64,000 nt of DNA from Larimichthys crocea. Taxonomy: Eukaryota > Chordata > Actinopteri > Sciaenidae. The DNA lies in NCBI RefSeq assembly GCF_000972845.2, contig NW_020852345.1, positions 78,258-142,257 on the forward strand. The letters run 5' to 3'. Position numbers and translations under genes: made by a program. Under the pieces are notes generated by a model. That model was not told the origin of the DNA. It did no database searches and saw only the letters and a program-made list of their open reading frames with translations. Below, in pieces: positions 1 through 11,929 of the stretch. Every line of letters begins with the position of its first letter. Position 1 is the first letter of the stretch.

Positions 1-380
1 ATGGCCAACCCATCTCTTGTAGTTAACGCTAATTAACATCCTCTTCATTGGGATGCTAGTCTGATTAGCAAAGGAAATAATCTTCCTCAAAAGAAAATAC
101 AAATAATTTGTTGTGCTTGTTCTTTTTTTTTTTTTTTTAATTCAAATTTTTATTTAAACACCACACAGTCACAGCTCATAGTGGTAACATAGACAAGAAT
201 AAATCCCTGTAGCCACAGCAGCTCCTCCAGTCCCGGAGAAGTGTCGCGTCAGAGCGCAGTGCCATTACGCACGGCCATTCACTGTGTTTTACCTTCATTA
301 AATCACCTGAAAACTACATCAAGCTAACCATACAGTGTCTTGGACCCTTTCTTGTGTATGGGTGGAGATGTACACTAGGT
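1..380. other. Unique sequence, no gene seen
   Basis: AT-rich sequence with a T-run near 123-138. A slightly GC-richer patch around 225-285 contains a few CpGs. I see no splice-bounded open frame, no terminal repeats and no RNA gene. Confidence 0.5.
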
Positions 381-994
381 CAGGGTCGGACTAGGAACAA
401 AATCCGGCCCTGGCATTTTTTTCTCGGGACCGGCCCATCTTTGGAGCCATTTGGTGTTTAGCTCGGTAGCTTAAGCAACCACTCCATATGCGAAGGCTTG
501 CTGTGGAGCTGCAGTTTCGACTCCCGACCTGTGCGGCCCTTTTCCGCATCTTAACTCGGATTTTCTCTGCTCCTCCTTTCCTCTTTTTAGAACCTATGTC
601 GTCCATAATTTATTGTAATTAATATTCGTGCAACACACAGTATGAAGTTTATCTATAGACTGTATATGAGTCTATCCCTGCTTCGGTTTCACATAAACCT
701 AGCGGCTGCATGGACGCATCCATTTGGGGAGGGGGGGTATAAATCGTAACTTCTGAACCTGTCATGAAGAGGCAAATATTAACCGATATTAGCCAGCGCA
801 GCCCAAAGCCTATTCCAAATGGATGCAAATGGGCCGCAAGTCCATTTTGGGCTGCTGGGCAAATGTTGCAAAGGCTACAAAATAACAAATACATACATAC
901 AAAAAAACACCGGATGCCACCGGCCCAAATGTGGCCGAGATGGACCGGCCCATCTGGCATTTGCCCGGTATCACAGACTGCCAGTCCGAGCCTG
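381..994. mobile_element. hAT-like non-autonomous DNA transposon (MITE)
   Basis: The left end CAGGGTCGGACTAGG is mirrored at the right end, which reads CAGGCTCGGACTGG on the other strand. The inverted homology continues inward for about 60 bp and includes a shared GGCCCATCT core on both sides. It is flanked by 8-bp direct repeats, CACTAGGT at 373-380 and CACTGGGT at 995-1002, with one mismatch. An 8-bp duplication with CAGGG-type ends is typical of hAT elements. The 614-bp interior has only short frames on both strands with no transposase motif, so it must have been moved in trans. The diverged ends and duplication suggest an old insertion. Confidence 0.75.
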
Positions 995-1260
995 CACTGG
1001 GTGTTGTGGGGCACTCCTGTGAGGTTGAAGGCATGCTGAGGTTGGCCTGATAAACAGCTGTCTGGCCTGTTTTATGTCTGCCACGATTAAAAAGGGAGCG
1101 AACTTTCTTGTCAGGAAAACGGTATTGATCAGGGGTATCGGGGATTTTGGCCCGTACACGTCCTCATAGTTTAATACTGCTGCAACGAGATTGTGAGCGG
1201 ACTGACTCGTTGTCACTCACTTTTAGCTATAGCATCCGCACGTTACACAAAATGCCGTGA
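995..1260. other. Unique or unclassified sequence
   Basis: No repeat ends or coding exon could be recognised. The stretch has a few CpGs near 1140-1200. Confidence 0.4.
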
Positions 1261-1274
1261 AGTCTGACATCAGT

Positions 1275-1575
1275 CAAGTTTCATTCAATATATTCAAAGT
1301 TTCATTCCATTTTGTTTATTCAAGTCTGACGTCAGTGAACTTTCTTTATATATATTCAAGGTTTCATATAATATATTCAGAGTTTCATTCAATATATTCA
1401 AGGTTCACTCCATATATTCAAAGTTTCATTCTATATATTCAGACTTCATTCAATATATTCAAGGTTTCATTCAATATATTCAAAGTTTCTTTCAATATAT
1501 TCAGGTTTACTTCAAATATTCAAAGTTTCATTCAATATATTCAAGGTTTCATTCAATATACTCAAAGGTTTAATT
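1275..1575. repeat. AT-rich minisatellite, about 21-bp unit
   Basis: Roughly a dozen imperfect copies of a unit resembling TTCATTCAATATATTCAARG. Because many units are 21 bp, one forward frame stays open for 112 codons and reads as a repeating SFNIFKV-like heptad. That frame follows from the repeat and is not evidence for a gene. An interruption containing TGACGTCAGTGAAC sits near 1326-1340. Confidence 0.85.
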
Positions 1576-1647
1576 TCCTGAACGGCATGCCATAATATAT
1601 ATAGATATATAATATAGATAATACGATATAATTTTTTTTTTTTTTTT

Positions 1648-1770
1648 CTTAATAGATGGTTACGTGTTTACATATGTTGTTTTTATTTGTTTGTATACTG
1701 GAGTATTGTAACAAAAAAATTATTTCCCCCTGGGATTATTAATGTATTTCTGGTTCTGATTCTGATTCTA
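1648..1770 (+). mobile_element. 3' tail of an L2/Rex1-type LINE
   Basis: The segment runs from TTAATAGATGG through TGGAGTATTGTAAC and GGGATTATTAA to a terminal TTCTGATTCTGATTC microsatellite. The same sequence recurs at 44079-44191, where it follows a LINE endonuclease fragment, which identifies it as a LINE 3' untranslated region. It is severely 5'-truncated, as is usual for target-primed insertion, and lies just after an AT-rich microsatellite and a T-run. Confidence 0.7.
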
Positions 1771-2543
1771 ATACTTAGATTCATACTTTATATGGAGGGT
1801 CTGCTATAATATGCTAGAATATGTTTACATGTTTTAATGTTCAGAAACACATGATTCTCATACTGCACACTACTGCATCTCTTTTCACCTCCTCCCTGAA
1901 GCACAGTTCAGCTCCCATAATCATGAGCAGACACCACCTTTCATTTTCCCTTTAGCTCCCTGTGAACATCACATCAATAACCATCTCTGAAACAAAAACA
2001 ACACTACTACGTGTTCAAGCAGGAATTAACATCTGCAAAGGTAAATACTGCTAATATCAGTACTTATGCCTCAACAGTATTTTGTGGTAAACTAAGTGTC
2101 AGCTGGAAATAAAGTGTTCAAATCTCAGTGATGATCTGTAAAACATGACAGATTCAGAATTGTTAAACAAATAGACCAATGTTAATATTAATATTATGAC
2201 TTACTGAACAGGCAGGTTAACACAAATAAACAATCCAAGAAAATCCCATCAACAGTCGAACAACTGAAGCTCACATTTTACCCACAAGACTCACAGAATT
2301 CATCTCATCCTCTTGTCTTTGTTTTTTCATATATCTCATATATCTCTATTCATTTCAGTTCATACTCATAAAGGTACAATCAGAGTGAAATGGATTTCTG
2401 TAACTCATACAATTCAATTAAAAATAGTGTGAAATAGAATAGTAGTAAATATAGTAATAAAAATTAATGCTTATAGAAGTCATGTGTGTAAATTCAGTTT
2501 CAAGTCAGTAAAGTACCTACTTTTATGGAATCAAATAAATAAA
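1771..2543. other. Unique AT-rich sequence, no gene seen
   Basis: No open frame above noise, no inverted repeats and no repeat family that I recognise. Confidence 0.5.
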
Positions 2544-2564
2544 CACTACTACTACTACTACTAC

Positions 2565-2602
<38 letters not shown>

Positions 2603-2611
2603 GTAATAGTA

Positions 2612-2650
<39 letters not shown>

Positions 2651-2660
2651 GTAATAATAG
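2544..2660. repeat. Trinucleotide microsatellite (ACT)n/(AAT)n
   Basis: About seven ACT units are followed by about thirty AAT units with scattered AGT interruptions. It is translated on the minus strand as poly-leucine followed by poly-valine, which explains the 83-codon frame over it. Confidence 0.97.
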
Positions 2661-2924
2661 CTGTGTTGTCTTCCTAAACCTCTCGGTGCTGGTCCATGGT
2701 TTCTGATTGTGGAGTAATAAAACTGTTCTGGGTGCAGTTGCTGTTTTTACAAGGAGATATAATGAGGAGTGCACACATCAGGAAGGAGCTGAGAATAGAA
2801 ACACTGCTCGTTGGCTTTTAGGGCCACATTGTGATCTCCAGGAGCAGCTAGAGGACATGGATCGGTAGAAGTGCGAAAGGGCTACATTGCTTAGCCTGCT
2901 GCCTCTGTGACCCACACCATGAGG

Positions 2925-3060
2925 AACTAATTAACAAATGATAGCATGCTAATATGCTAAATTAAAATGGTGAATATGGTAAGAAATTGACTGGCTGAAC
3001 ATCAGCATGTTAACATTGTACCTGAGAGCATGTTAGCAGCTGATGCTGATGACCCTTTAA
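2925..3060. repeat. GCATGCTAA / CATGTTAGC-type dispersed repeat fragment
   Basis: The motifs AGCATGCTAATATGCTAA, GGTGAATATGG, ATCAGCATGTTAACATTG and GAGCATGTTAGC occur in the order and spacing I associate with a very common teleost interspersed repeat. Its ends are not identifiable here, so the limits are approximate. Confidence 0.5.
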
Positions 3061-3140
3061 CTGTACCTCAAACATTTCATCGGCCAGTGAAGTGTATTTT
3101 CCATGATGTGCATAAATCTCAGAATGATTCTGTATTCCAG

Positions 3141-3171
<31 letters not shown>

Positions 3172-3880
3172 CACTTTCACTCTTCTCTGTTGTTGGTTGT
3201 TCAATCTTTAGGATTAGATCTACAATACAGTTGCACCGCCACACTCCTCCTCATTCAAATCTGTCTTTCTCGCTGTCTATTTTTTTCCTTTTCCACCTCT
3301 CTCTCTCGTCTTGCATAAATGCCAGCTTCCCTACCTGAAAGCCTTTTGCACTAATTTACGAGGGAGTTTGTACTGTTCACATTATAAATCTCTCACCCCT
3401 GTGACACTCCTTTGCTGGTATTCATCCACCATTTTTTATTTTGTCTGTTTTGCTATAGAGTACTTTGGACTGGGGCCAAGGAAAGGCACTCTGGGATTAT
3501 CTAGAAGTTTAACAGGAATGAAGTGTGAATTACAACCAAGCAGCTCCAGTACTGCTACCGACCTCGACAAACTTGCACCTGTGTCTTTTTGTTTTCTTTT
3601 TTAGACCTCTCAGATAATTACGCCCCTCATATTGAAATGGCAAATAAGAAAAGATTGAAAACACCAGCAGAAAGCCCCCAAAAGTAGTCAGTAAGTGCTT
3701 CGAGACACAAATAAAAAGACGTTTAGAGGTTGAGAGGGAAAGAGAGAGAGGTACACCATTGGCGGAGCCCGCGCTGGGGGCGTGGACCACGGGAGAATAG
3801 GCCTCTACGCGGCGAGAGGAAGGCAAAGATCCCACTGCGGGGTATTATCTCGCTCGATAGAGAGGCGCAGATGAGATCAT
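3061..3880. other. No gene recognised; GC-rich patch near 3760-3850
   Basis: An A-run lies at 3150-3170 and a CT-rich tract near 3230-3310. The stretch 3760-3850 is noticeably richer in GC and CpG than its surroundings and leads directly into a complex microsatellite. No splice-bounded open frame was found. Confidence 0.4.
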
Positions 3881-4087
3881 AGAGCATAGTATATATAAGA
3901 TATGATGATATATATAGATATATATAGATATCTATATTATGGGTGTGGGCATGTTGGGGATATGAGCAGGAGGCTATGATAGAGAGATAGAGATAGATAG
4001 AGAATATATATTGTGTGTGTGTTGTGTGTGTGGTTGTGTGTGTGTGTGTGTTCTATATAGATCTATAGATAATTAGATATATATATA

Positions 4088-4119
<32 letters not shown>

Positions 4120-4122
4120 CTC

Positions 4123-4164
<42 letters not shown>

Positions 4165-4180
4165 GTATGCACACACACAC
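3881..4180. repeat. Compound microsatellite (AT)n / (GATA)-like / (GT)n
   Basis: Interleaved ATAT, AGATAG and GTGTGT tracts end in a CA stretch at 4170-4181. It is the most complex simple-sequence block in the window. Imperfect switching between motifs makes assembly errors plausible here. Confidence 0.9.
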
Positions 4181-4554
4181 CTATAAGATAACAAAGACAT
4201 AATGATTGTTGTTACAGCAGTTTATACACTCAAAACTAATTTAGGCCAAATTGCAGGACTTATGTTTCAAATGTTCATCCATTTGAATTATGAAGGTTTA
4301 GTATGAATAAACTTAAAGATTTTGAATCTTTGCCAAACTATTTGTGGAAATACATACTTTTAAATATTCTAGTCTGCAGTAAAATAAACTTACAGGTAGT
4401 AAAATCTGTAGGTAAAATAAGTGCTATGTGACACTGCACCGTCAGCACTGGCCCAGTATCAAAGATTTTTATTCACTATTTCAGATGAGGAATGGTTACT
4501 GGGATGCTCATATGTGGTAGCAGCATGCTGAAAAGCAACGGATGATAATGATGG
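4181..4554. other. Unique AT-rich sequence
   Basis: No gene, repeat family or RNA recognised. Confidence 0.4.
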
Positions 4555-4760
4555 TGGATTCCAAGCGGCATGGCGGAATGTCATCTCTACTCCCTCCCCC
4601 TCTGGATGCCTTTATTTCTGCTATCCGCACAACCTGTGTTGAGACTTGGCTTTAATCACTCAGCAAGGGGCTGTCTGCAAAGGTCAGCTCCATTGATTAA
4701 ATGCGAAAAGGGAGAGTTGTCATCTTTTATGCGAGGTGTGGTGATATCTCTATAATTCTC
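4555..4760. promoter_or_regulatory. Candidate conserved noncoding element
   Basis: A block of balanced, non-repetitive sequence contains TTTAATCACTC, TTGATTAAATGCG and GCAAGGGGCTG. It stands out from low-complexity flanks and has the homeobox-like ATTA/TTGATT texture common in vertebrate developmental enhancers. The 61-codon plus frame over it has no splice sites or family signature. The call is by texture only. Confidence 0.25.
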
Positions 4761-7700
4761 TGTAGGAGACTCAGTTGTTTCGGGGGGGGGGGGCTTCGTT
4801 CTTACAGAGACATCGGAGGAGATGTTCTCTGTCATCTGTTAAATCATGTTGGAACACTGCCTACAGAATAAAGCAGTCCAGTTTTGAAGTGGAAATTTGT
4901 AACTTCTCTATTTTAAATACTTTGTTGTGTTTCTGATGCTGGTTGAGGTCATTCTAAAGCATGTCTTAAAGATTTCAGATGTATAAATATTGTAAGAAAA
5001 TATTGTGAGACCAAACACTAATTATTTGTGATAATGTAAGTACAGGTAGCTGTAATGGGATGGTACAGAGAAGTGGGTGTCTCTGGAGAAATAAAATTTA
5101 TAAGTTATAATGAGTGGAAAACACCTAACCCTAACTTACATGTCAACAGTGTCATTAATGGTTGATGTGTCATGCCATTTAGATATATGCTATGTGCTAT
5201 CTGCAAGTAAGTAAATGTTGAAGATGTTCATGTATGTTGCTGTTTTATTCTATTTCAGAAATCTGTCTATTTCTGAACACAATTGTGGATCAACAAACCT
5301 ACAACGTACCCTTATGCTGTATTCATATATTTATGCAGTGTAGGAGGCAGGCAGTCTCTGGCCTCTCATGAAGTGACACCCATGTGTGTTGTGCTGAGTG
5401 TGGAATTTAAGTCCTCTTATATAGTATACAGTGTTCATATGTGGCTTGTCTTGTCGTACAGTTTGTTTCCTGAGTTTTCAAACTATTTTAGCTCTTTTGT
5501 TTTCATTCAACAATAACACCTGAGCCTGCAGGACTTCCCCCTATAGTGCCACTGGGCATCCTCAAAATCACTGTATAACATCAGGTCCACTTCATGATGA
5601 ATACCAGTGTGCGTATATGCATGTTTAGTGATCCAATTACAAGAAGACAGCTCGGGTGTGAATGCACCAAAGATGCACTGAGGACGCATTGTGAAGCAAT
5701 CATTCAGACAATGCTTGGAGATGCTCTAGCAGTGTGTACTCAAATGTGTCCTGGGCCACACAGGACCACCTGTTCAACAGCATCAACTGAGGTCCTGAAA
5801 GTACACATGGAACACTTCCATTGGTTCACTGTAATGCAGATTGTGTATGTGGGCTCTCTTACCTGATAAGATAAGCTTCAGATGTCTGTGAATACACTGG
5901 CAGCCAGAGCCTCATATTCTGTGCTCCAGAACAGCTCTTCAGGAACTGTGGGTGAGTTGATGCGTACACTGTCCATTCTTTATACTGTCAGTGGTTCTGC
6001 TTTGTGACATGTGTTGTCTTCTCCTTCCTTCACTTGTGTGTTTAGTTGCACAAACATAACACTGGTAGCTGGAGAGGTGCCAGCTAACCTCTGGGCTCTG
6101 CTGAGGTGCTCTTGAGGAAAGCAAAGTCTAACCCTAATCGCTCGAGGCAACCCATCACTTTTTCCGTATTAACTGCATGTGAGGTTCCTGTGTGTGCTCA
6201 GACTTGTGTGTTTTCTAAACTAAATGTCAGCTCTTTCTGGCCCATATGTAGCTGAAAGCTTTGACCTCTTGGCCTACTTGAGCTGAGAATCAGTATTTTG
6301 AGTCGCAGAGCTAAGAATCCAAGTCTTAAGAGGGTTAAAATGACTGGTAATGTTTGAAAAACCCAGAAGGCCACTGTTGGACAAAGTCATTTGGGCCCTC
6401 TAGGTTGTTATTTTTTGTCATATGACATATTTTTCACAGACAAGGACAAGATATAGTATAGTACCTACAGTCTTGGCCTTTAGACAGCCATCACTTTATC
6501 TTCACAACTGTGAGGTACTGGCTTGAGCTCTGCTCTGTCACCATCATGTATATGTGCACTGATCTCTGGGACAAGTCTGCAGGGGTCTGATCTCAAAAAG
6601 ATGACATAAAGCATTCTTCATGAGCCCTCATAGAGAGTAACACATTTGTGGTGTATCTGTAACACAGTTCTTTCGTAAGAAGTCTGGCAAGTAGAGGTGA
6701 ACGCTAACAATTGCTGTTGACAGGAGAATGTGAAGAAAAGAAAAACAAACTTCAGTAAATCTATTTCTGAATTTGAGCATCAGGCCCACTATGGAAGGGC
6801 TGATAGTATGAGAAATAGTTTATTACATGAATTAGTAATAGTCTCCACTGTTTGTTATCAGGCATCATTTGACATATGGAAGAGTGGAAGACACAACATA
6901 CTGAGAGAGTGAACAAGTGAGAATTAGAGACATATAAAGCTGTCAACCGCAGAAAGGAATCATGCACAGGGACAAAACCTGGAGTCGACCTACTGTTGAC
7001 CTGCTGCTGAGCTGCTGAATGAAATATTTTAATATTTGTGTGTATTAGAGTGTGTAATGCTGTTGAGAAGAAATGAGAGTTTAAGAAAAGCTCTGCACCT
7101 CTTGTGTGTTTGCATGTCGACATCTCAAACTCTGCCTCCAGGGTTTCACTGATGGCCACCTTTTCACCAGGTAATGTTATGAACATTGCACACTTGAAAA
7201 GCATGGCTCAGATCAATGTACACTCTGGTAACAACTGCATACTGAAGACGGAGTGACATTAAAACACTTTCTGCCTTATGGGTGCCCAACAGATTCATGA
7301 GACCTCGCAGTGTGGCTGTAGGTCTCTAAAGGACTCTTAGGATCAAAGGGCTGAAGTCTGGGTGAAACTGGGTTGATAAATCAATTCATTTTATTTCACC
7401 AGGATAATCCATTTAGTATAGAGTCATCTCAAAAATGAGTTCTTGGTATATTTGAAATCCCCTAGACTATTAGGGATCATTTCAGACAATGATACGGTAA
7501 TACTGGAGGCTGTAAGGCACTGAACTGAAAGCAGAATCCTGGTTTATAAGAACTTCCAGGAGATGTGGATCCCACCTTTGATGCTGACCTTTAGTAAACC
7601 TAAGTGTCATACAATACAGTTATTTTGATTCTATCCCCAATAGCCTTTTGCAGAAATATGTGTGATGGTCTGCTGACTCTACCCAGGAATAACATGGACA

Positions 7701-7934
7701 AAGTTTCTTCACGCCACATATCTGGATTAAACTCCCAGAAAACTGGAAGCCCTCTCCAAGTGCCACTTCTTTTACATAAAAGATGCCTACCCTTTATTAA
7801 ATATCCATTAATGTCTCTCACTATGCTGTAAAAGGTGGAGCAGAGCTCAACAAGCTCCCAACCACAAAGACCATCGCTGCATTCATCTCAACATCATAAG
7901 AAAGACCAGAGTAGGGCTGTGTAAACTGCCTGAG
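4761..7934. other. Unique sequence, no gene seen
   Basis: A G-run lies at 4781-4791. Around 7378-7450 there is a patch resembling the 3' end of a LINE (TTCATTTTATTTCACCAGG), too short and diverged to classify. The frames at 5594-5866 and 6761-7204 lack protein-family signatures. Confidence 0.4.
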
Positions 7935-8070
7935 CACAATACCACCGTAGCCAAGGTCTTTCAACAGGTCCACAGTGGAGAGGGTGGGCAGCTTCAAGGA
8001 AAACTTGGTGTCAACATCACAGAGGGCCTGACCTGGTCAGTTCATACTGACTCTGGTGATAAAGGCAAGG
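7935..8070 (+). pseudogene. LINE reverse-transcriptase C-terminal scrap
   Basis: Translating the plus strand across two frames gives the trail GVNITEGLTWSVHTDS. This matches the block just after the reverse-transcriptase palm in L2/Rex1-type LINEs, where the usual form is close to LGVHITEDLTWSVHT. Both flanks lose similarity quickly and an insertion disrupts the frame upstream of GVNIT. It is an old, dead fragment of roughly 130 bp. Confidence 0.5.
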
Positions 8071-11000
8071 TAGAGGAATAATGAGAAACTTCTGCTCCAT
8101 TGCTCTAGTCACAATCTGATTATCCCTCAATATTGCAACATTAGTCCAACATCATCCTCATCTGCAAGTCACTTTACCTCTGCAATATACTAATGCAAAT
8201 TTAACAGGCTTCAAATAAACACTAAAGCAGCACAACTGATCCATCTTCAGTCTTCAGTCTAGAGTTCTTAGAGAACAGAAAGTGAATCTGACATTCTTTG
8301 TTTCCTCAGATGATGGGTGTAAATGAAGTTCCCATGCCTATCTCTCAAGTCGAAGTTCATCCAAGTAAAATAAAACAGAACAATAATTAAATAAATAATG
8401 AAAAAAAACTCAAAATAACCAGCGTCTCTCGTCGCGGTGCTGCAACCAACACAAAAAAAACAAAAATGCACACCAGGTACTCATGGTACAGAAATTTTTA
8501 AAGTTAGCCAGTTCGTCAGTCGGTCAGAGTAGGACTTTGCTCCACTGGAACTGGCATCTCCCGACTCCTGAGACAGCTGATCCAACCGGTGAATAAACAT
8601 CCAACAGGTGCCAATGGGACTCCAGCCATGAGGATTTAATCCACAGGACGGCTATGTCGCGTAATTCAACACACACTTAATGTTGCTAAATTACTCCTCA
8701 CGGGCTCTCCTTCTGACTCTCCTCCTTTTCCCTTCACCGGTGACTTGCACTCATCCCAAATGCCCTTGCTGGAGGACAGATTCAAACTGCGCGGGGATCG
8801 GTGGTTTATTTCTATTGGAGTCGGAGATGAATGTGGGTGGATGACGGAGAAAGCCATGAATGGAGGTGGGTTTTAATGGAAAGGTGTGTAGCAATGTGGT
8901 TCTACAATATAATAAAACAAAATACATAAAAGTAAGTTTGTTTTTTTATAATCACAACCATTAACTCCTGCATTCCTGTTTGCTGCCAAATTTGTTTGAA
9001 TGGTGTGTTGCAATAAATAATGCCCCCACCCCCACCAACCAGCTCTGTGACATTTCCTTTAGATTCCTCTCCTACTCTCCTCTCTTCCTCCCACCTTCTT
9101 CCCTCCTACATGTAATTTTCTGAACTTCTGTGCTTTTTAAAGGACTATTCCAGTGAACTAGTATTGGACTACTACCACAGGCTACTGGTCAGGTTATCTT
9201 GTATCTATATCTTATTATCTTAATATTATTCCCTAGTTAGGGTAAAGAGTAACGCCCATATTGCAACTCAATAATATCTTTAATTAGACCAAATTTTAAA
9301 CTCTTTGTAGCTCTGTTTTACTGTTAAAGATTTGTAGTTTCCAAGGCCAAACAAGCCCTGAGGACATCACTATGACGTCATAAGGGTTACCAGATTTAAC
9401 TAAGCTCTCACCAGTTTCACTAAAATGGCATTAGATTCTGAAAATGTTCAGATTGTGTCCACTTTTTGTCTCAACCATGTAAAAACAAAAATGTTTTGGC
9501 TGATAGATCCAATGCCAATATGAGTTTTAATGCAATATTTGTGCACGGCACCTATTGCATGACTATGGCTTAAGACTAGGGGAATATGATAGTTTTGGCA
9601 AATAAATAATGGTAAAGGTTTAATTAGACAACATTTTTTTGTTGTTTTTGGAGTCATGATTAAAATGTTATCATCATCTGAGCTGACAATGGCATCTTAG
9701 GTGATGAGGATCAAACTGGCACTAAGGCAAGATGTTCTAGACATCTAGTATAAAACGGGCCATGCCTGGTCAAAATATTTTTAGTTGTATTTATTTTGCA
9801 CAGTTAAAATTACATAGGGGCAGAAAACCCAGATAGGCTTATTTAAAGCCTCCACCTAGTTAAAATTATAAAGAACAAAAAACATACAGAGAATAATATA
9901 AATACATAAAGTAATGACAAGCTGATAATATACAGTATGTATAACATATAACTAGTTATAATGGCAGTACAATAACGGCAAAATTAAAACAAAAATATTA
10001 GTGATGTTTTCTCATTGTACAGTAAAATGGATTAGATGAGTAAATGCAGTACATGCATAATGGGATTACTTAGTCACTTAGACAGTAACATACTGAATTT
10101 ATTTTACTTTTCAACTGTGTACATGTTCTCCTGATTGTCCTGCATGACAAACACACTGGCTTTTACACAGGTATGAAAAGGTACTGTTGGCAGGACAGTG
10201 CTGAAAATCAAACTACAGACAAAATATTTTTTAAATGTATATGATGATGTATAAAGGCCTTTTAAAAGCAGAATTTTTTGATAAATGATTTGGACATCTT
10301 AGCACAAGTAAATGACAGTGATCAAACTGAATGCGAAACCTTCTAAAGAGTTTCTATAATGTCCTTTCTGCTTCCTGAATTCATATTTGGGACATCTGAA
10401 ATTCATTGCTACAGTATGATAAGGAAATTAATTATTTCTGCAGATATCCGAAAGACATCCAAAACTGTGGAAAAGAGCTTATATTTTAGTATGTTGTTGC
10501 TTGAATTTCTATAGTTAGTGCTAAAGAACTGACAGGTTAAAGCAGTGAAAATATTCTTAAGATAGCATACACTTAAACTGATATTGCATGTTTTTTTTAG
10601 GTCTGCCTGTCTATGTCCCTAAAATGTTTTGTTGCTGCCTTCGTTCAACAGCAGTACATAGCTTTGCTTCCGTGTCAGGATCCCTGTGTATTTCTCCAAA
10701 CTGGAGGCATGACTGGCCCATCAAAACAGAGTAAAAGCTGCAATATATAGTATAACATGAATTAATATTTGCTGATCACTTCTAGCATTTGGAGGGAATT
10801 GAACCAGAGCAAGGCTGTGATTTGTGTGAAGATATCAGCGGTGTGGAGAATCAAGGTTGATTTGCACCACAAGTACAACAACAACAACAACAAAAACCTG
10901 GACACCTTCCAACACTTGATCATAAAATCTGTACTGGTATGCAGTGAGGAGCTTCAGTATGTCCTGTGTGTTTTCTTTCATCTGCTAAAGGAGTCACAGT

Positions 11001-11297
11001 GTAACTCTGATCAACACACTTAATGACAGACAGGTGAATTTGCCCTGTCTTCACCTCCTCTTTGCTCCATGCCACGCCACTAATCCCCACACTCCTCCAT
11101 CTTTCTAACCTGCCTATAGAGGGGGGTTCAAAGGTTATATTCACCAAAGGACCCTCCCCAGAGCCCCAGACACCCAAGGGGAGCAGTCTCAGCTTGACCC
11201 CTGACCTCTGACCCTTCCACCCAGGTCCCAGGTCAAACACGATGGAGAGGCAAGAGGGTCACGGTCAAGGACTAAGTGTCTGCTCAACATCAGAAAT
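8071..11297. other. Unique sequence, no gene seen
   Basis: The segment includes a GC-richer patch at 8660-8870 with a 63-codon minus frame of no recognisable family, and a short (AAC)n at 10875-10892. There is nothing I can call as an exon or RNA gene. Confidence 0.4.
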
Positions 11298-11339
11298 ACA
11301 CACACACACACGCACGCACACACACACACACACACACAA
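11298..11339. repeat. (CA)n microsatellite
   Basis: About twenty CA units with two CG interruptions. Confidence 0.97.
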
Positions 11340-11597
11340 ACACATACAGTGGCTGTCTTCATCCATCAGTTGTGTATGTTTTAGACTGGGCTTCTTTTGG
11401 ATGTCAACACAGACACTATTGATTTCTCATTCATCTGGACCAAAGACCTACAGGAAAGGTAGAAAGGGAAAAATCAAGGTAAATAAACTAAAGGAGGAGG
11501 AGAGGAGGGTAAAGACAAAGGGAACAGAAAAGAAGAGTAAAGGATGAAACAAAGCAAAACAATGGAATGAAAGGAAAAGGGGAACAGAAAGAAGAAA

Positions 11598-11695
11598 ACT
11601 AGAAATATTTCTAAAGAAATTTTGAGTGTGCCTGACTCTGGCCCCATCGCCCCCATACATTATTATTGACACTGCTCAGCAAATTCAGTATTAAT
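11598..11695 (-). repeat. Dispersed repeat shared with 58100-58205
   Basis: On the minus strand this reads TACTGAATTTGCTGAGCAG, then GGGGCCAGAGTCAGGCACAC, then TTTCTTTAGAAAT. The same three blocks appear in order on the plus strand at 58108-58200, inside the large inverted-repeat element there. One reading frame keeps ARVRHTQNFFRN in both copies. The family is unknown to me. Confidence 0.7.
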
Positions 11696-11929
11696 ACAAC
11701 AAGCTGTGTCATCGTTGCCTTTTTAATGGGCTCTTATTTTGAAGGGACTCTTATTTTGAAAGACTTTTGCCGCAGCTGCTCCTGTGACATTTGACAACGC
11801 TGAGAGAGAGAAAAACCACTAAAAGGAAACCCCCTCGAACAGGAAGGATTTCTGGCCAAACCGTATTTTCAACCATGAAGCTCTTCCTAAATGTCTACAT
11901 AAGTATTTTGTGTCCGTAAAATGAAGAAA

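Noticed and set aside
2523..2774. Leucine-rich minus frame
   Set aside because: It is a translation of the AAT/ACT microsatellite.
8666..8857. 63-codon minus frame in a GC-richer patch
   Set aside because: No acceptor or donor of quality and no recognisable protein; left as unannotated.
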